DNA of 64,000 nucleotides from assembly GCA_964449305.1 (NCBI GenBank), contig CAYUYM010000002.1, forward strand, positions 1 through 64,000, read 5' to 3'. Source of the stretch: CAYUYM01 sp964449305. Its GTDB lineage: Bacteria > Bacteroidota > Ignavibacteria > SZUA-365 > CAYQST01. A model generated the notes under the pieces. The model was given only the letters and a program-made list of their open reading frames with translations. It did not search any database and was not told where the DNA came from. The position numbers and the translations under genes are program-made. The stretch's first letter is position 1. Each line of letters starts with the position of its first letter. Shown here piece by piece: positions 9,271 to 16,859 of the stretch.

Positions 9271-9769
9271 CCCACTTCGTGGTCTTGTAATGCTCGCCGT
9301 TCACGTACACCAGAATCTGGAGGAACATGTCGGCCTTGATGTAGCCGGGCACCACGGTGATCACGCTCCCGTCGGCCGCGAGGAACACAGTGGTCGGGTA
9401 GCTGTTCACGCCCCAGGACCGGGCGATCTGGGTCTCGGACACCTCACTGCCGTCCACCAAATGCTTTGTGGATGCCTCGGCGTTGAGCTTCACCGTCACG
9501 AAGTGCTCATCGAGGTAGGACTGGACGTCGGCGGCGCTGTAGACATCCTTGTCCATCTTCTTGCACCAGCCACACCAGTTGGTGTAGACATCCACGATGA
9601 TCTTCTTGTTGGACTGCTTCGCCTCGTCGAGGGCCTTGCCATAGCCCCGCCAGTTGAGGTCGCTGCCCGACGAGGTGAGGCCGATGGCATCGGTGAGACC
9701 GCTGAAGATCACGATGGCGACGACAGCGATGGCGACGGCGGCGAGGCCGATCCTGGTGTTTCTGGTCAT
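9239..9769 (-). CDS. Membrane-anchored thioredoxin-like protein
   Basis: A 176-residue thioredoxin-fold protein with an N-terminal membrane anchor (GLAAVAIAVVAIVIFSGL), so the catalytic domain should face the periplasm. Active site is TNWCGWCKKM, and the cis-proline loop is NSYPTTVFLAADG. The domain resembles thioredoxin_7/DsbD-gamma-like reductases (WRGYGKALDEAKQSNKKI is the usual lead-in). The start at 9769 overlaps the TPR gene stop (ATGA at 9766). Probable role is thiol-disulfide exchange on exported proteins; the cysteine-less paralogous fold downstream may be a client-binding relative (inference). Confidence 0.86.
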   Translation of the reverse strand: MTRNTRIGLAAVAIAVVAIVIFSGLTDAIGLTSSGSDLNWRGYGKALDEAKQSNKKIIVDVYTNWCGWCKKMDKDVYSAADVQSYLDEHFVTVKLNAEASTKHLVDGSEVSETQIARSWGVNSYPTTVFLAADGSVITVVPGYIKADMFLQILVYVNGEHYKTTKWDDFLRSRQKK

Positions 9770-11205
9770 GGGAGGGGGTCCTTTCCTGGTGTTCTTGAAT
9801 GACGTGTCCTTCTCTTGTACAGGGCGACGATCTGGGGATCGTCCAACTGTAGGATGCGCCATTCATCCGGATGGTTCACCCGGACCTGGTCGATGACCTC
9901 GATGAGGCGGTCGTCGTGCCCGCATTTGTGGAGCGAGCGGACCAGAAGCAGGCCGATCCCGTCCCACATGGCATCAAGCTCGTGCGTTCGTTCGGCGGCT
10001 TCGAGGGCGTCCTCAAAGCGCCCGGCCTCAAAAAGTGTGTCACCAAGCTCGTACCATGCCTGCGGTGAGGAGGGCTCGAGACGCGTCACCATGTCGTAGG
10101 AATCCAGGCTCTCCGCAAGAAGGTCCAGCTGGTACTCCAGATCCGCCCGTGCCCGCCAGATTTCCGTGGTGAAGGGGGCCACAGTGGTGGCCTGTGTGTA
10201 ATCGGCCAGCGCCTTCTCAAACAGACCGCAGAATTCGAAGGCGGTGGCCCGGTTGAAGAGTGCGTCGGTATGATTCGGGGCGATGGCGAGGGCCTGCGTG
10301 TAGGCGGAGATCGCCTCGTCGTGATGATCCATGTCCTGATACACCGTGCCCAGATTGTACCATGCCTGCTCGTTGGCCGGGTTGAGCGCGATGGACTGCC
10401 GGTAGGCATCGATGGATTCCCCGATGCGATGCACGGCGATGAGGGCGTTGCCCATGTTGAACCAGGCGACGGACATGTCGGGGGCGATGGCAAGGGCCTT
10501 TTCGTAGCTCCGCACCGCCATGCGGTTCCGTCCCATGCGGCTCAGGACGCACCCGTGGTTGTACCACGTGTTCGCATTGAACGGGGCGTGATCGAGGCTT
10601 CTCGTGTAGCTGAACAGGGCATCCTCGAGGGCGTCGAACCCGTCCTGGATGTAGCCGAGCTCAAACCATGCCTCGGCATTCTCCGGATTCCTGCTGATCA
10701 GTTCGCGAAAGAGGAGGATGGCCTCGTCGAAGGCCGCGTCGTGCGAGAGACAGAGGGCCTTGTGCAGCAGGGCGTCCTCGTTCTCAGGTTCCAGGGCCAG
10801 GACCAGGTCGAACCTTGCGAGTGCCTCGGGGTGGTTGCCGTTGGAATCGAGGGCGATGCCGAGGTTGATGAGGATCTCCACGTCATTCGGGTTGAGGGAT
10901 TCTGCATGCTGCAGAGCCGCCACCGCCTCGGGATGGCGACCGAGCTGGTTCAGGACGATGCCCTTCTTTTCCCACACATCGGAGCTGTACGGTGCCATGT
11001 CCTCCCAGATGGCGAGAAATGTGAGCGCCTGCTCATAGTTCCCGTGTTCCAGATGGTAGGAGGCGATGTCTTCAATCAATTCCAGCGTCAATTCGCCCTT
11101 TCGGGCCGAATCGAGAAAATCCTGCAACTCTCGTTCCGAAAAGGCCGGGTCATCGGGGCGGTCAGGGGCGTCGTCGTCAAAGTCGTCAAAATCGGATATG
11201 CTCAT
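9766..11205 (-). CDS. TPR-repeat protein
   Basis: A 479-residue soluble protein. After an acidic, Asp-rich N-terminus (SDFDDFDDDAPDRPDD), most of the chain is tandem tetratricopeptide repeats (about ten, such as AWYNLGTVYQDMDHHDEAI and AWFNMGNALIAVHRIGESI). No signal peptide or enzyme domain is visible, so it is probably a cytosolic scaffold. First gene of the overlapping minus-strand operon; the ~190-bp gap to cutA must hold its promoter. Start MSISDFDD at 11205 chosen because upstream residues are not repeat-like. Confidence 0.88.
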   Translation of the reverse strand: MSISDFDDFDDDAPDRPDDPAFSERELQDFLDSARKGELTLELIEDIASYHLEHGNYEQALTFLAIWEDMAPYSSDVWEKKGIVLNQLGRHPEAVAALQHAESLNPNDVEILINLGIALDSNGNHPEALARFDLVLALEPENEDALLHKALCLSHDAAFDEAILLFRELISRNPENAEAWFELGYIQDGFDALEDALFSYTRSLDHAPFNANTWYNHGCVLSRMGRNRMAVRSYEKALAIAPDMSVAWFNMGNALIAVHRIGESIDAYRQSIALNPANEQAWYNLGTVYQDMDHHDEAISAYTQALAIAPNHTDALFNRATAFEFCGLFEKALADYTQATTVAPFTTEIWRARADLEYQLDLLAESLDSYDMVTRLEPSSPQAWYELGDTLFEAGRFEDALEAAERTHELDAMWDGIGLLLVRSLHKCGHDDRLIEVIDQVRVNHPDEWRILQLDDPQIVALYKRRTRHSRTPGKDPLP

Positions 11206-11395
11206 GGGTCTCGTGATTTCTGGGGTCGGTTTCAAAAAAAACTTATCGCTAATCCGGCCGAAATGCAAGAGATAATTGCCGTACCAGCCCGCCAGGATGG
11301 TGCAGGCGTGTGACAGTCCTGTTTCACGACAAGCTAATTCATTGATTCCTAAACAGAATACGCGTAGTTTGCAATGCTTTTTCTGAAGTGCACCC

Positions 11396-11728
11396 ATGGA
11401 CCATCCACACCCCTGCATCGTTGTTCTTTCCGCCGGCTCCGAAGAGGAGGCCCGGTTGCTTGCCACCTCCCTCGTGGAGGAACGGCTCGTGGCCTGCTGC
11501 ACCCGCATCCCCGGCGCCACGTCGTGGTACATGTGGCAGGGGCGGATGGAGGAGGCGCAGGAGTGCATCCTCCTGTGCAAGACCTTCAGCGACCGGGTGG
11601 TGGAGTTGCAGCGGCGCGTTGTCGAGCTGCATTCCCACGAGGTCCCGGAAATCATCACCGTGCCCGCATCCCACGTCTCCGCATCCTACCTCGCATGGAT
11701 GAGGAACACGCTGGGGGCGGATCAGTAA
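11396..11728 (+). CDS. cutA: CutA1-family divalent-cation tolerance protein
   Basis: A 110-residue trimeric CutA protein. Hallmarks are the N-terminal VVLSAGSEEEARLLATSLVEERLVACCTR block, the SWYMWQGRMEEAQECILLCKT segment and the C-terminal HSHEVPEIITVPASHVSASYLAWM stretch; length is typical. In E. coli cutA is linked to copper tolerance, though the biochemical role is debated. It lies 34 bp before parA on the same strand, and a complete copper efflux system begins 4 kb downstream, but there is no evidence of joint regulation. Confidence 0.93.
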   Translation: MDHPHPCIVVLSAGSEEEARLLATSLVEERLVACCTRIPGATSWYMWQGRMEEAQECILLCKTFSDRVVELQRRVVELHSHEVPEIITVPASHVSASYLAWMRNTLGADQ

Positions 11729-11762
11729 CCTTTTCACACGCAGCAGAGGGGATTCCCGACAT

Positions 11763-12701
11763 ATGGCGAAAATCATCGCAATCGCAAATCAGAAGGGTGG
11801 AGTCGGAAAAACAACGACGTCGGTCAACCTTGCCGCCAGCCTCGCCGTGGCCGAACGGAAGACGCTGCTGATCGACATCGATCCGCAGGCGAATGCCTCC
11901 AGCGGACTTGGCGTCGACCCCGGCTCCTGCCCCGTGACGATCTACGAGATCCTGATCAACAACGAGGACCCGCGGAACGGGATCAACCACACGGAGCTGC
12001 CCTTCCTCGATGTGATCTCCTCGCACATCAACCTCGTCGGCGCGGAGATCGAGATGATCAACGTCCCTCACCGCGAGCACGTGCTCCGCACCGCGGTGGA
12101 GAACCTGCGGTCGATGTACGACTACATCGTGATCGACTGCCCGCCGTCCCTCTCCCTGCTCACGCTCAATTCGCTCACCGCCTCCGACGCCGTGCTCATC
12201 CCGGTGCAATGCGAGTACTATGCCCTCGAGGGCCTCGGCAAACTCCTCAACACCATCAACATCGTCCGCAAGCAGTTGAACAGGAACCTGCGGATCGAGG
12301 GCGTGCTTCTCACCATGTTCGACTCCCGCCTGCGCCTCTCGAAGCAGGTGGCCGAGGAGGTGCACAAGTACTTCGGGGGGAAGGTGTTCCACACCGTGAT
12401 CATGCGGAATGTGCGCCTGAGCGAGGCTCCCAGCTTCGGCAAGCCGGTCATCCTCTATGACGCCATGTCCATCGGTTCCCAGAACTACATCGATCTGGCG
12501 CAGGAGATCATGGAGCTTGAGGAGATGCCCCAGACGCCCATTCTCCATGCCCACGATGATGCCGCACTTGCCGCCCCCACGGGCTTCACCTCTCCTCCGC
12601 AGTTCGATGCGGGTGATGCCGGGGAAGCCGGGCCTCCTTCCGATTCCGGTTCACCAGCCACTCCCATCACCCCGGCTTCACCTCCCACGGTGACACCGTG
12701 A
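11763..12701 (+). CDS. parA: Chromosome-partitioning ATPase ParA/Soj
   Basis: Deviant Walker-A ATPase moving ParB-parS complexes during chromosome segregation. The motif NQKGGVGKTTTSVNLAASLA is at the N-terminus, followed by LLIDIDPQANASSGLG (Walker A') and YDYIVIDCPPSLSLLTLNSL (Walker B region). The first ~260 residues fit chromosomal Soj; the last ~50 are a low-complexity Pro/Ala/Ser tail. The stop overlaps the parB GTG start (GTGA), the usual coupled arrangement. Presence of parAB suggests a core chromosomal location, often near the origin, but no dnaA or gidA genes are in view. Confidence 0.95.
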   Translation: MAKIIAIANQKGGVGKTTTSVNLAASLAVAERKTLLIDIDPQANASSGLGVDPGSCPVTIYEILINNEDPRNGINHTELPFLDVISSHINLVGAEIEMINVPHREHVLRTAVENLRSMYDYIVIDCPPSLSLLTLNSLTASDAVLIPVQCEYYALEGLGKLLNTINIVRKQLNRNLRIEGVLLTMFDSRLRLSKQVAEEVHKYFGGKVFHTVIMRNVRLSEAPSFGKPVILYDAMSIGSQNYIDLAQEIMELEEMPQTPILHAHDDAALAAPTGFTSPPQFDAGDAGEAGPPSDSGSPATPITPASPPTVTP

Positions 12702-13621
12702 ACCAGCAGAAATCGAAGAACGTCCTGGGCAAGGGCCTCGGCGCCCTCCTGCGCACGCTTCCCCCGGAGGAGGTCGAGCCGGTCACCACGCGCCCCGAAG
12801 CCATCCCGGAGGATGACGGCGAGACGGTGGGCATCCTTGCCCATGTGGAGATCGACCGCATCGAGCCCAATCCCTACCAGCCACGCCTGGAATTCAACGA
12901 GGCCGCCCTCAATGAGCTCGCCGAGTCCATCCGGCAGAACGGACTTGTCCAGCCCGTGACGGTGCGCCGCCACAACGGCGACTTCCAGCTCATCAGCGGG
13001 GAGCGCCGCCTCCGCGCATGCCGGCTGGCGGGCGTGACGCACATCCCCGCCTACATCCGCCGCGTCGACACGCGCGAGGAGATGATCGAGCTCTCCCTCA
13101 TCGAGAACATCCAGAGGGAGCATCTCAACCCGGTGGAAATCGCGGTCTCCTACAAGCGCCTCATGGATGAATGCGACTATTCGCACGACATGATCGCCCA
13201 CAAGATGGGCAAGGACCGCAGCACGGTGGTGAACTTCATCCGCCTGCTCAAGCTGCCGGAACAGATCGTCGATTCCATCCGCAAGAACGAGATCTCCATG
13301 GGGCACGCCCGCGCGCTTGTCAACCTGCCCTCGCGCGAAAGCCAGCTGCGCCTGTGGAGGAGGATCCTCACCGACAGCCTCTCGGTGCGAAAAGTGGAGG
13401 ACCTGGTGCGCCATGATCCTGCAAAGACGCCGTCCACACGCAGGGCCACCCCGGCGCAGGACGAGAACGTCCGCGCGCTCGAAGCCCGCCTGCGGGCCGT
13501 GTATGGAACAAAGGTGCGCGTGGAGCGTTCATCGAGAAACACCGGCACCATCACGCTCGATTTCTATTCCCTCGACGATCTTGAACGCATACTCGACATC
13601 CTTCTCACCACCCCGCAATGA
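12698..13621 (+). CDS. parB: Chromosome-partitioning protein ParB/Spo0J
   Basis: CTP-dependent sliding clamp and parS-binding protein, 307 residues. Order: N-terminal KNVLGKGLGALL tag that stimulates ParA, the ParB/Srx nuclease-like CTP-binding domain with LISGERRLRACRLAG and ELSLIENIQREHLNPVE, the KorB-like helix-turn-helix (MIAHKMGKDRSTVVNFIRLL), and a C-terminal dimerisation domain. Starts with GTG overlapping parA. No full parS 16-mer was seen in the window, only a half-like match at 11320-11328. Confidence 0.95.
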   Translation: MNQQKSKNVLGKGLGALLRTLPPEEVEPVTTRPEAIPEDDGETVGILAHVEIDRIEPNPYQPRLEFNEAALNELAESIRQNGLVQPVTVRRHNGDFQLISGERRLRACRLAGVTHIPAYIRRVDTREEMIELSLIENIQREHLNPVEIAVSYKRLMDECDYSHDMIAHKMGKDRSTVVNFIRLLKLPEQIVDSIRKNEISMGHARALVNLPSRESQLRLWRRILTDSLSVRKVEDLVRHDPAKTPSTRRATPAQDENVRALEARLRAVYGTKVRVERSSRNTGTITLDFYSLDDLERILDILLTTPQ

Positions 13622-13683
13622 TCCGGCCTCCCGTCAGGCACACGGATCCACTTGGTCTGCTTCGTTTTTATCCCCGCATTTCT

Positions 13684-13691
13684 TACCTTCC
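13684..13691 (+). promoter_or_regulatory. Candidate -7 promoter element (TACCTTCC)
   Basis: Matches the TAnnTTnS word seen before several genes here; it lies 54 bp upstream of the beta-propeller gene start, with a TTCGTTTTTA stretch about 20 bp further upstream. Inferred from similarity to the Bacteroidota -7 consensus TAnnTTTG. Confidence 0.4.
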
Positions 13692-13744
13692 CTCCCACCT
13701 GCCTGCCAATGATTTGGTCGCCCATTCATAACCACCGATCTGCC

Positions 13745-14764
13745 ATGAAAAACATCGCTTCGCTTCTCCTGGTTGTCATTCTCGGTATCCTCACGGTCTC
13801 CACCAGCCTCCCGGCACAGGATCTCAACCCTGTCGTCTATGCGGCCCTGTATGACGAGGGCAACATCGGCGTGATCAACCCCCTCAACGGGAAGCTCATC
13901 CAGCGCATCCAGGTGGGCCGCCATCCGGATGCGGTGGTCCTCAATGCCGCCTCCACACGGCTGTTCGTGTGCAACAGCGGGGAAATCACCGTGTCGGTGG
14001 TCGACATCCCCACCAACCGTGTGGCACAGGTTCTGCGTCTGCCAATCCTCCGCCGTGGCATCACGGCCGGTGCAATGACCCACACACCCGATGGAAAAAC
14101 GATCTACGTGGCCGAACGCTCGTCCACCGATCTTCCGCTGAATGTCTACGCCATCGATGTGGAGAGGGAGATGATCACCGGGCAGTTCGAGGCTGGTCCG
14201 TCCATCAGCGCCATGTCTGTGTCCCACGACGGTGCGCGTCTGTTCATCGTCCACCAGGGCCGGGGAATCAGCGTGTTCAACACGGGAACCATGAAGAAGG
14301 AGAAGGACATCCCCACGCTCGAGGGCATGACAGCCACAGTGACAGGCGTTGCGTGCAGCCCCACCGCCCCCAAGGCCTATGTGAGCTACGGCACCGCGAA
14401 CATGATTCAGATCATCAACACGGCGTCTCTCGAAGTCACCGGGAAGATCGCGATGCCCAAGTACCACACGGGCTCGCAGTTCGACGTGCTGTTCAGCCCC
14501 GATGGCGCCCGCGCCTTCGTCATCAACCGCAGGACCAACCTCAAGGAGGTCGACGGCATCAATGTGATCCGCAGCTCCGACGATGCGGTGATCAAGCTGT
14601 TCAATTCCGGCAACATCATGCGCGGCATGTTCGTGACCCCCGACAACAAGAGCTTCTACGTCGCTTCGGCGGATCTCAAGTGGTACAACCTCGAGTCCCT
14701 CGAACACATCAAGTCCATTTCGCTCAAGACCCAGATCGCCGGCATCGCCGTCATCTTCAAGTGA
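13745..14764 (+). CDS. Exported YVTN-type beta-propeller protein
   Basis: A 339-residue secreted protein with a signal peptide (ASLLLVVILGILTVSTSLPAQ) and seven or so ~42-residue beta-propeller blades of the YVTN/lactonase type: repeated patterns such as VYAALYDEGNIGVINPLNGK, GAMTHTPDGKTIYVAE, AMSVSHDGARLFIVH and DVLFSPDGARAFVINR. No catalytic lactonase residues can be assigned. Start MKNIAS at 13745 gives a good signal peptide. It precedes the Cys-rich and copper-efflux genes on the same strand with only ~25 bp to the next candidate start, so it may belong to that transcription unit. Confidence 0.8.
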   Translation: MKNIASLLLVVILGILTVSTSLPAQDLNPVVYAALYDEGNIGVINPLNGKLIQRIQVGRHPDAVVLNAASTRLFVCNSGEITVSVVDIPTNRVAQVLRLPILRRGITAGAMTHTPDGKTIYVAERSSTDLPLNVYAIDVEREMITGQFEAGPSISAMSVSHDGARLFIVHQGRGISVFNTGTMKKEKDIPTLEGMTATVTGVACSPTAPKAYVSYGTANMIQIINTASLEVTGKIAMPKYHTGSQFDVLFSPDGARAFVINRRTNLKEVDGINVIRSSDDAVIKLFNSGNIMRGMFVTPDNKSFYVASADLKWYNLESLEHIKSISLKTQIAGIAVIFK

Positions 14765-14789
14765 TCCCCCGGCCGGATCCTTCCCGCCT

Positions 14790-15365
14790 GTGAGGTCGTT
14801 CACGCCGTCACCCTTCCGCCGGAGCCGCGCTGCATCCACTGCGCTCCGTGTGGTTGCGCTTCTTGTGCTGGCGTGGTCGCTGTCCCTGCCCATTCATCAG
14901 CACGTCTGCACGATGTCCGCCGCCTGTGGCGGGGAGCACGGCTGCCAGGAGTGCGGGAGGCCCACCATGCCCGCCCTGCCATCGATCGCCGTGAACTCCG
15001 CCGCTGAGGACGCGTCCTGCTGCGCCGATGCCCCGGTCGTGGAGGAGCCATCCTCCTGCTGTGCCGGTGATCCGGCATCCGTCGCGGATGAGACCGCGGA
15101 TCCGGTGCAAGCCTGCACCACGCCTCCCGAGGCCGGCCTCCCTGCCTTCGCCGCCATGCCGTGCTGCTCCGACGAACTCGTCACGGCCGGAGGTGGCGTC
15201 GACATCACCACCCCCACGGCCGCCGAAAGCGGCGCCCCGCTGGGGGCCACCGCACTGCCGCCCGCCACCAGCTCCCTCTCCGGTGGCATGGATGCCGCGG
15301 GATCGCTTCCCGGCTCCGTGCGACCACCCGGACCCGCCGCTCTGCCGCTCGTCCTTCGAATCTGA
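14790..15365 (+). CDS. Cys-rich exported protein of copper-efflux cluster (HYC_CC_PP-like)
   Basis: A 191-residue protein starting with GTG. After a basic N-terminus and a hydrophobic segment (ALRVVALLVLAWSLSLP) comes a short His/Cys region (HQHVCTMSAACGGEHGCQECG), then two CC pairs (ASCCADA, SSCCAGD), an MPCCSDE motif and a low-complexity Ala/Pro/Gly tail. This resembles the small HYC...CC...PP proteins that I recall next to metal RND systems in Bacteroidota; that family name is from memory. It sits directly before the TolC-CusB-CusA genes, suggesting a periplasmic copper-binding role. The start and the long tail are uncertain, but the Cys pattern argues for a real gene. Confidence 0.6.
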   Translation: MRSFTPSPFRRSRAASTALRVVALLVLAWSLSLPIHQHVCTMSAACGGEHGCQECGRPTMPALPSIAVNSAAEDASCCADAPVVEEPSSCCAGDPASVADETADPVQACTTPPEAGLPAFAAMPCCSDELVTAGGGVDITTPTAAESGAPLGATALPPATSSLSGGMDAAGSLPGSVRPPGPAALPLVLRI

Positions 15366-15531
15366 CATTCTCCCACGCATTTTCCGCCGGGGCGGGGCCT
15401 GAACGCTCCGCCGCCGTGCGGCAGATGCCCCGTCCGCCCGACAGCCTTCCCCTCCGGAATGCCGCGGGCGTTCGCCGTGTTGTGGGGAGATGAAGCGGTC
15501 AACGTACACACGATTCAACGGAAGAAACGAC

Positions 15532-16830
15532 ATGCAGCATACAGACCAATCCCATGGGATGCCTGCCCTGGCCCGGCGACACATCGTGCGGTGCCGTGGA
15601 GGACTCCTCATCCTGTCGGTGCTTGCGGCCCTCGCGCCCGCACCGATGAACGCCCAGACCCTCGACGCCATGATCGCCCGGGCGCTCGAACACCATCCGT
15701 CGATCAGGGCGGCGGAGAGCGACATGGCCGGTGCACGCGCCCTGGCGCGCGGCGCCGATGCATGGCCCGAGCCGGAGTTCGGCTTCGAGTTCATGGGGAC
15801 TCCCATCACCTCATTCAATCCGATCGCCGATGCGATGGAGTACGACTGGTCGCTGACCCAGATGATCCATTTCCCCGGCAGGCTCGGCCTCATGGGCGAC
15901 ATGGCGCGCCTGCGCTCGGGCATGGTGGCGGAGACCGCCGAGGCGGTGCGCCGTGAGGTGATCCGCCAGGTGCGCGAGGCGCATGCCATGCTCCACGCCG
16001 AACAGCGCCACGAGGCCATCAACGACGAGCAGGAGCGCACGATGCTCGGGATCATCGAGGCGGAGCGCTCGCGCTTTGCGGTGGCGCAGGCCACGCAGGC
16101 CGATCTGTCGCGCCTCGAGGTGGAGCTCCTGCAACTGCGCAACGAACGGACGGACGTGCGGCTCGCGCTGGGCCAGGCCTGGGCCATGCTCCGCTCCCTC
16201 GCGGCCGTGGATGGTGCCCTTCCTCCGGGTGCGGTGGAGCCCCCCCCCACGCCCGCACCGCCGCCGTCGTCGCAGGCACTGGAGGATTCCGCCCTCGCCC
16301 GCAATCCCGCCTACCGCGCCATGCAGCTCGAACTCGACATGCGACGCACCGACCTCACCCTGGCGCGCCGGGAATGGCTGCCCGATCTCATGGTGCGGGG
16401 CGTGTACAAGCAGCTCCCCATGGGCAGGACCGATGCCTGGTCCGTGATGTTCGGCTTTGCCATCCCCATCGCGCCATGGAGCAGCCCGCGGCGGGTGGCA
16501 CGGGAGGAGGGCGCAGAGCTGTCCCTCCGCTCCGCCGGTGAGCAGTTGCAGGCGATGGAGGCGATGCTCCGCTACCGCGTGCATGCCGCCTGGCTCCAGA
16601 GCACCGCCCTCTGGGAGCGCCTCACCCGACATCGCATGGAGCTGCTGCCGCGGGCCACGGAAAGCCTCGCCGGCCAGCTCGCATTGTTCCGCACCAACCA
16701 GGGCGGCCTGCTCGGGCTTCTCGATGCCTGGCGCATGGTCAAAATGTACACCATGGAGGCGGTGATGATTGAGGCGGGATACGTCTCCGCACTCGCCCGC
16801 CTCGAGGAACTCGTCGGAGGAGCGTCATGA
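15532..16830 (+). CDS. cusC: Outer-membrane efflux channel (TolC/CusC family)
   Basis: Outer-membrane component of the tripartite metal exporter, 432 residues from MQHTDQ. A signal peptide (GGLLILSVLAALAPAPMNAQ) precedes the two-fold TolC repeat: long coiled-coil helices rich in Glu, Arg and Ala, with ALEHHPSIRAAESDMAGARALARGA and ALARNPAYRAMQLELDMRRTDLTLARREWLPDLMV at the start of each half. A GGAAG ribosome site supports 15532; the ATG at 15490 has its purine tract too close. The stop overlaps a possible start of the adaptor gene (ATGA at 16827). Symbol given by cluster context. Confidence 0.86.
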   Translation: MQHTDQSHGMPALARRHIVRCRGGLLILSVLAALAPAPMNAQTLDAMIARALEHHPSIRAAESDMAGARALARGADAWPEPEFGFEFMGTPITSFNPIADAMEYDWSLTQMIHFPGRLGLMGDMARLRSGMVAETAEAVRREVIRQVREAHAMLHAEQRHEAINDEQERTMLGIIEAERSRFAVAQATQADLSRLEVELLQLRNERTDVRLALGQAWAMLRSLAAVDGALPPGAVEPPPTPAPPPSSQALEDSALARNPAYRAMQLELDMRRTDLTLARREWLPDLMVRGVYKQLPMGRTDAWSVMFGFAIPIAPWSSPRRVAREEGAELSLRSAGEQLQAMEAMLRYRVHAAWLQSTALWERLTRHRMELLPRATESLAGQLALFRTNQGGLLGLLDAWRMVKMYTMEAVMIEAGYVSALARLEELVGGAS

Positions 16831-16859
16831 TCACCACCATTCAACCGAAGGAGATCGTC

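Noticed and set aside
11320..11328. parS-like sequence TGTTTCACG near parAB
   Set aside because: Only one half of the TGTTTCACGTGAAACA palindrome is present; the other half does not match, so a parS site is not supported.
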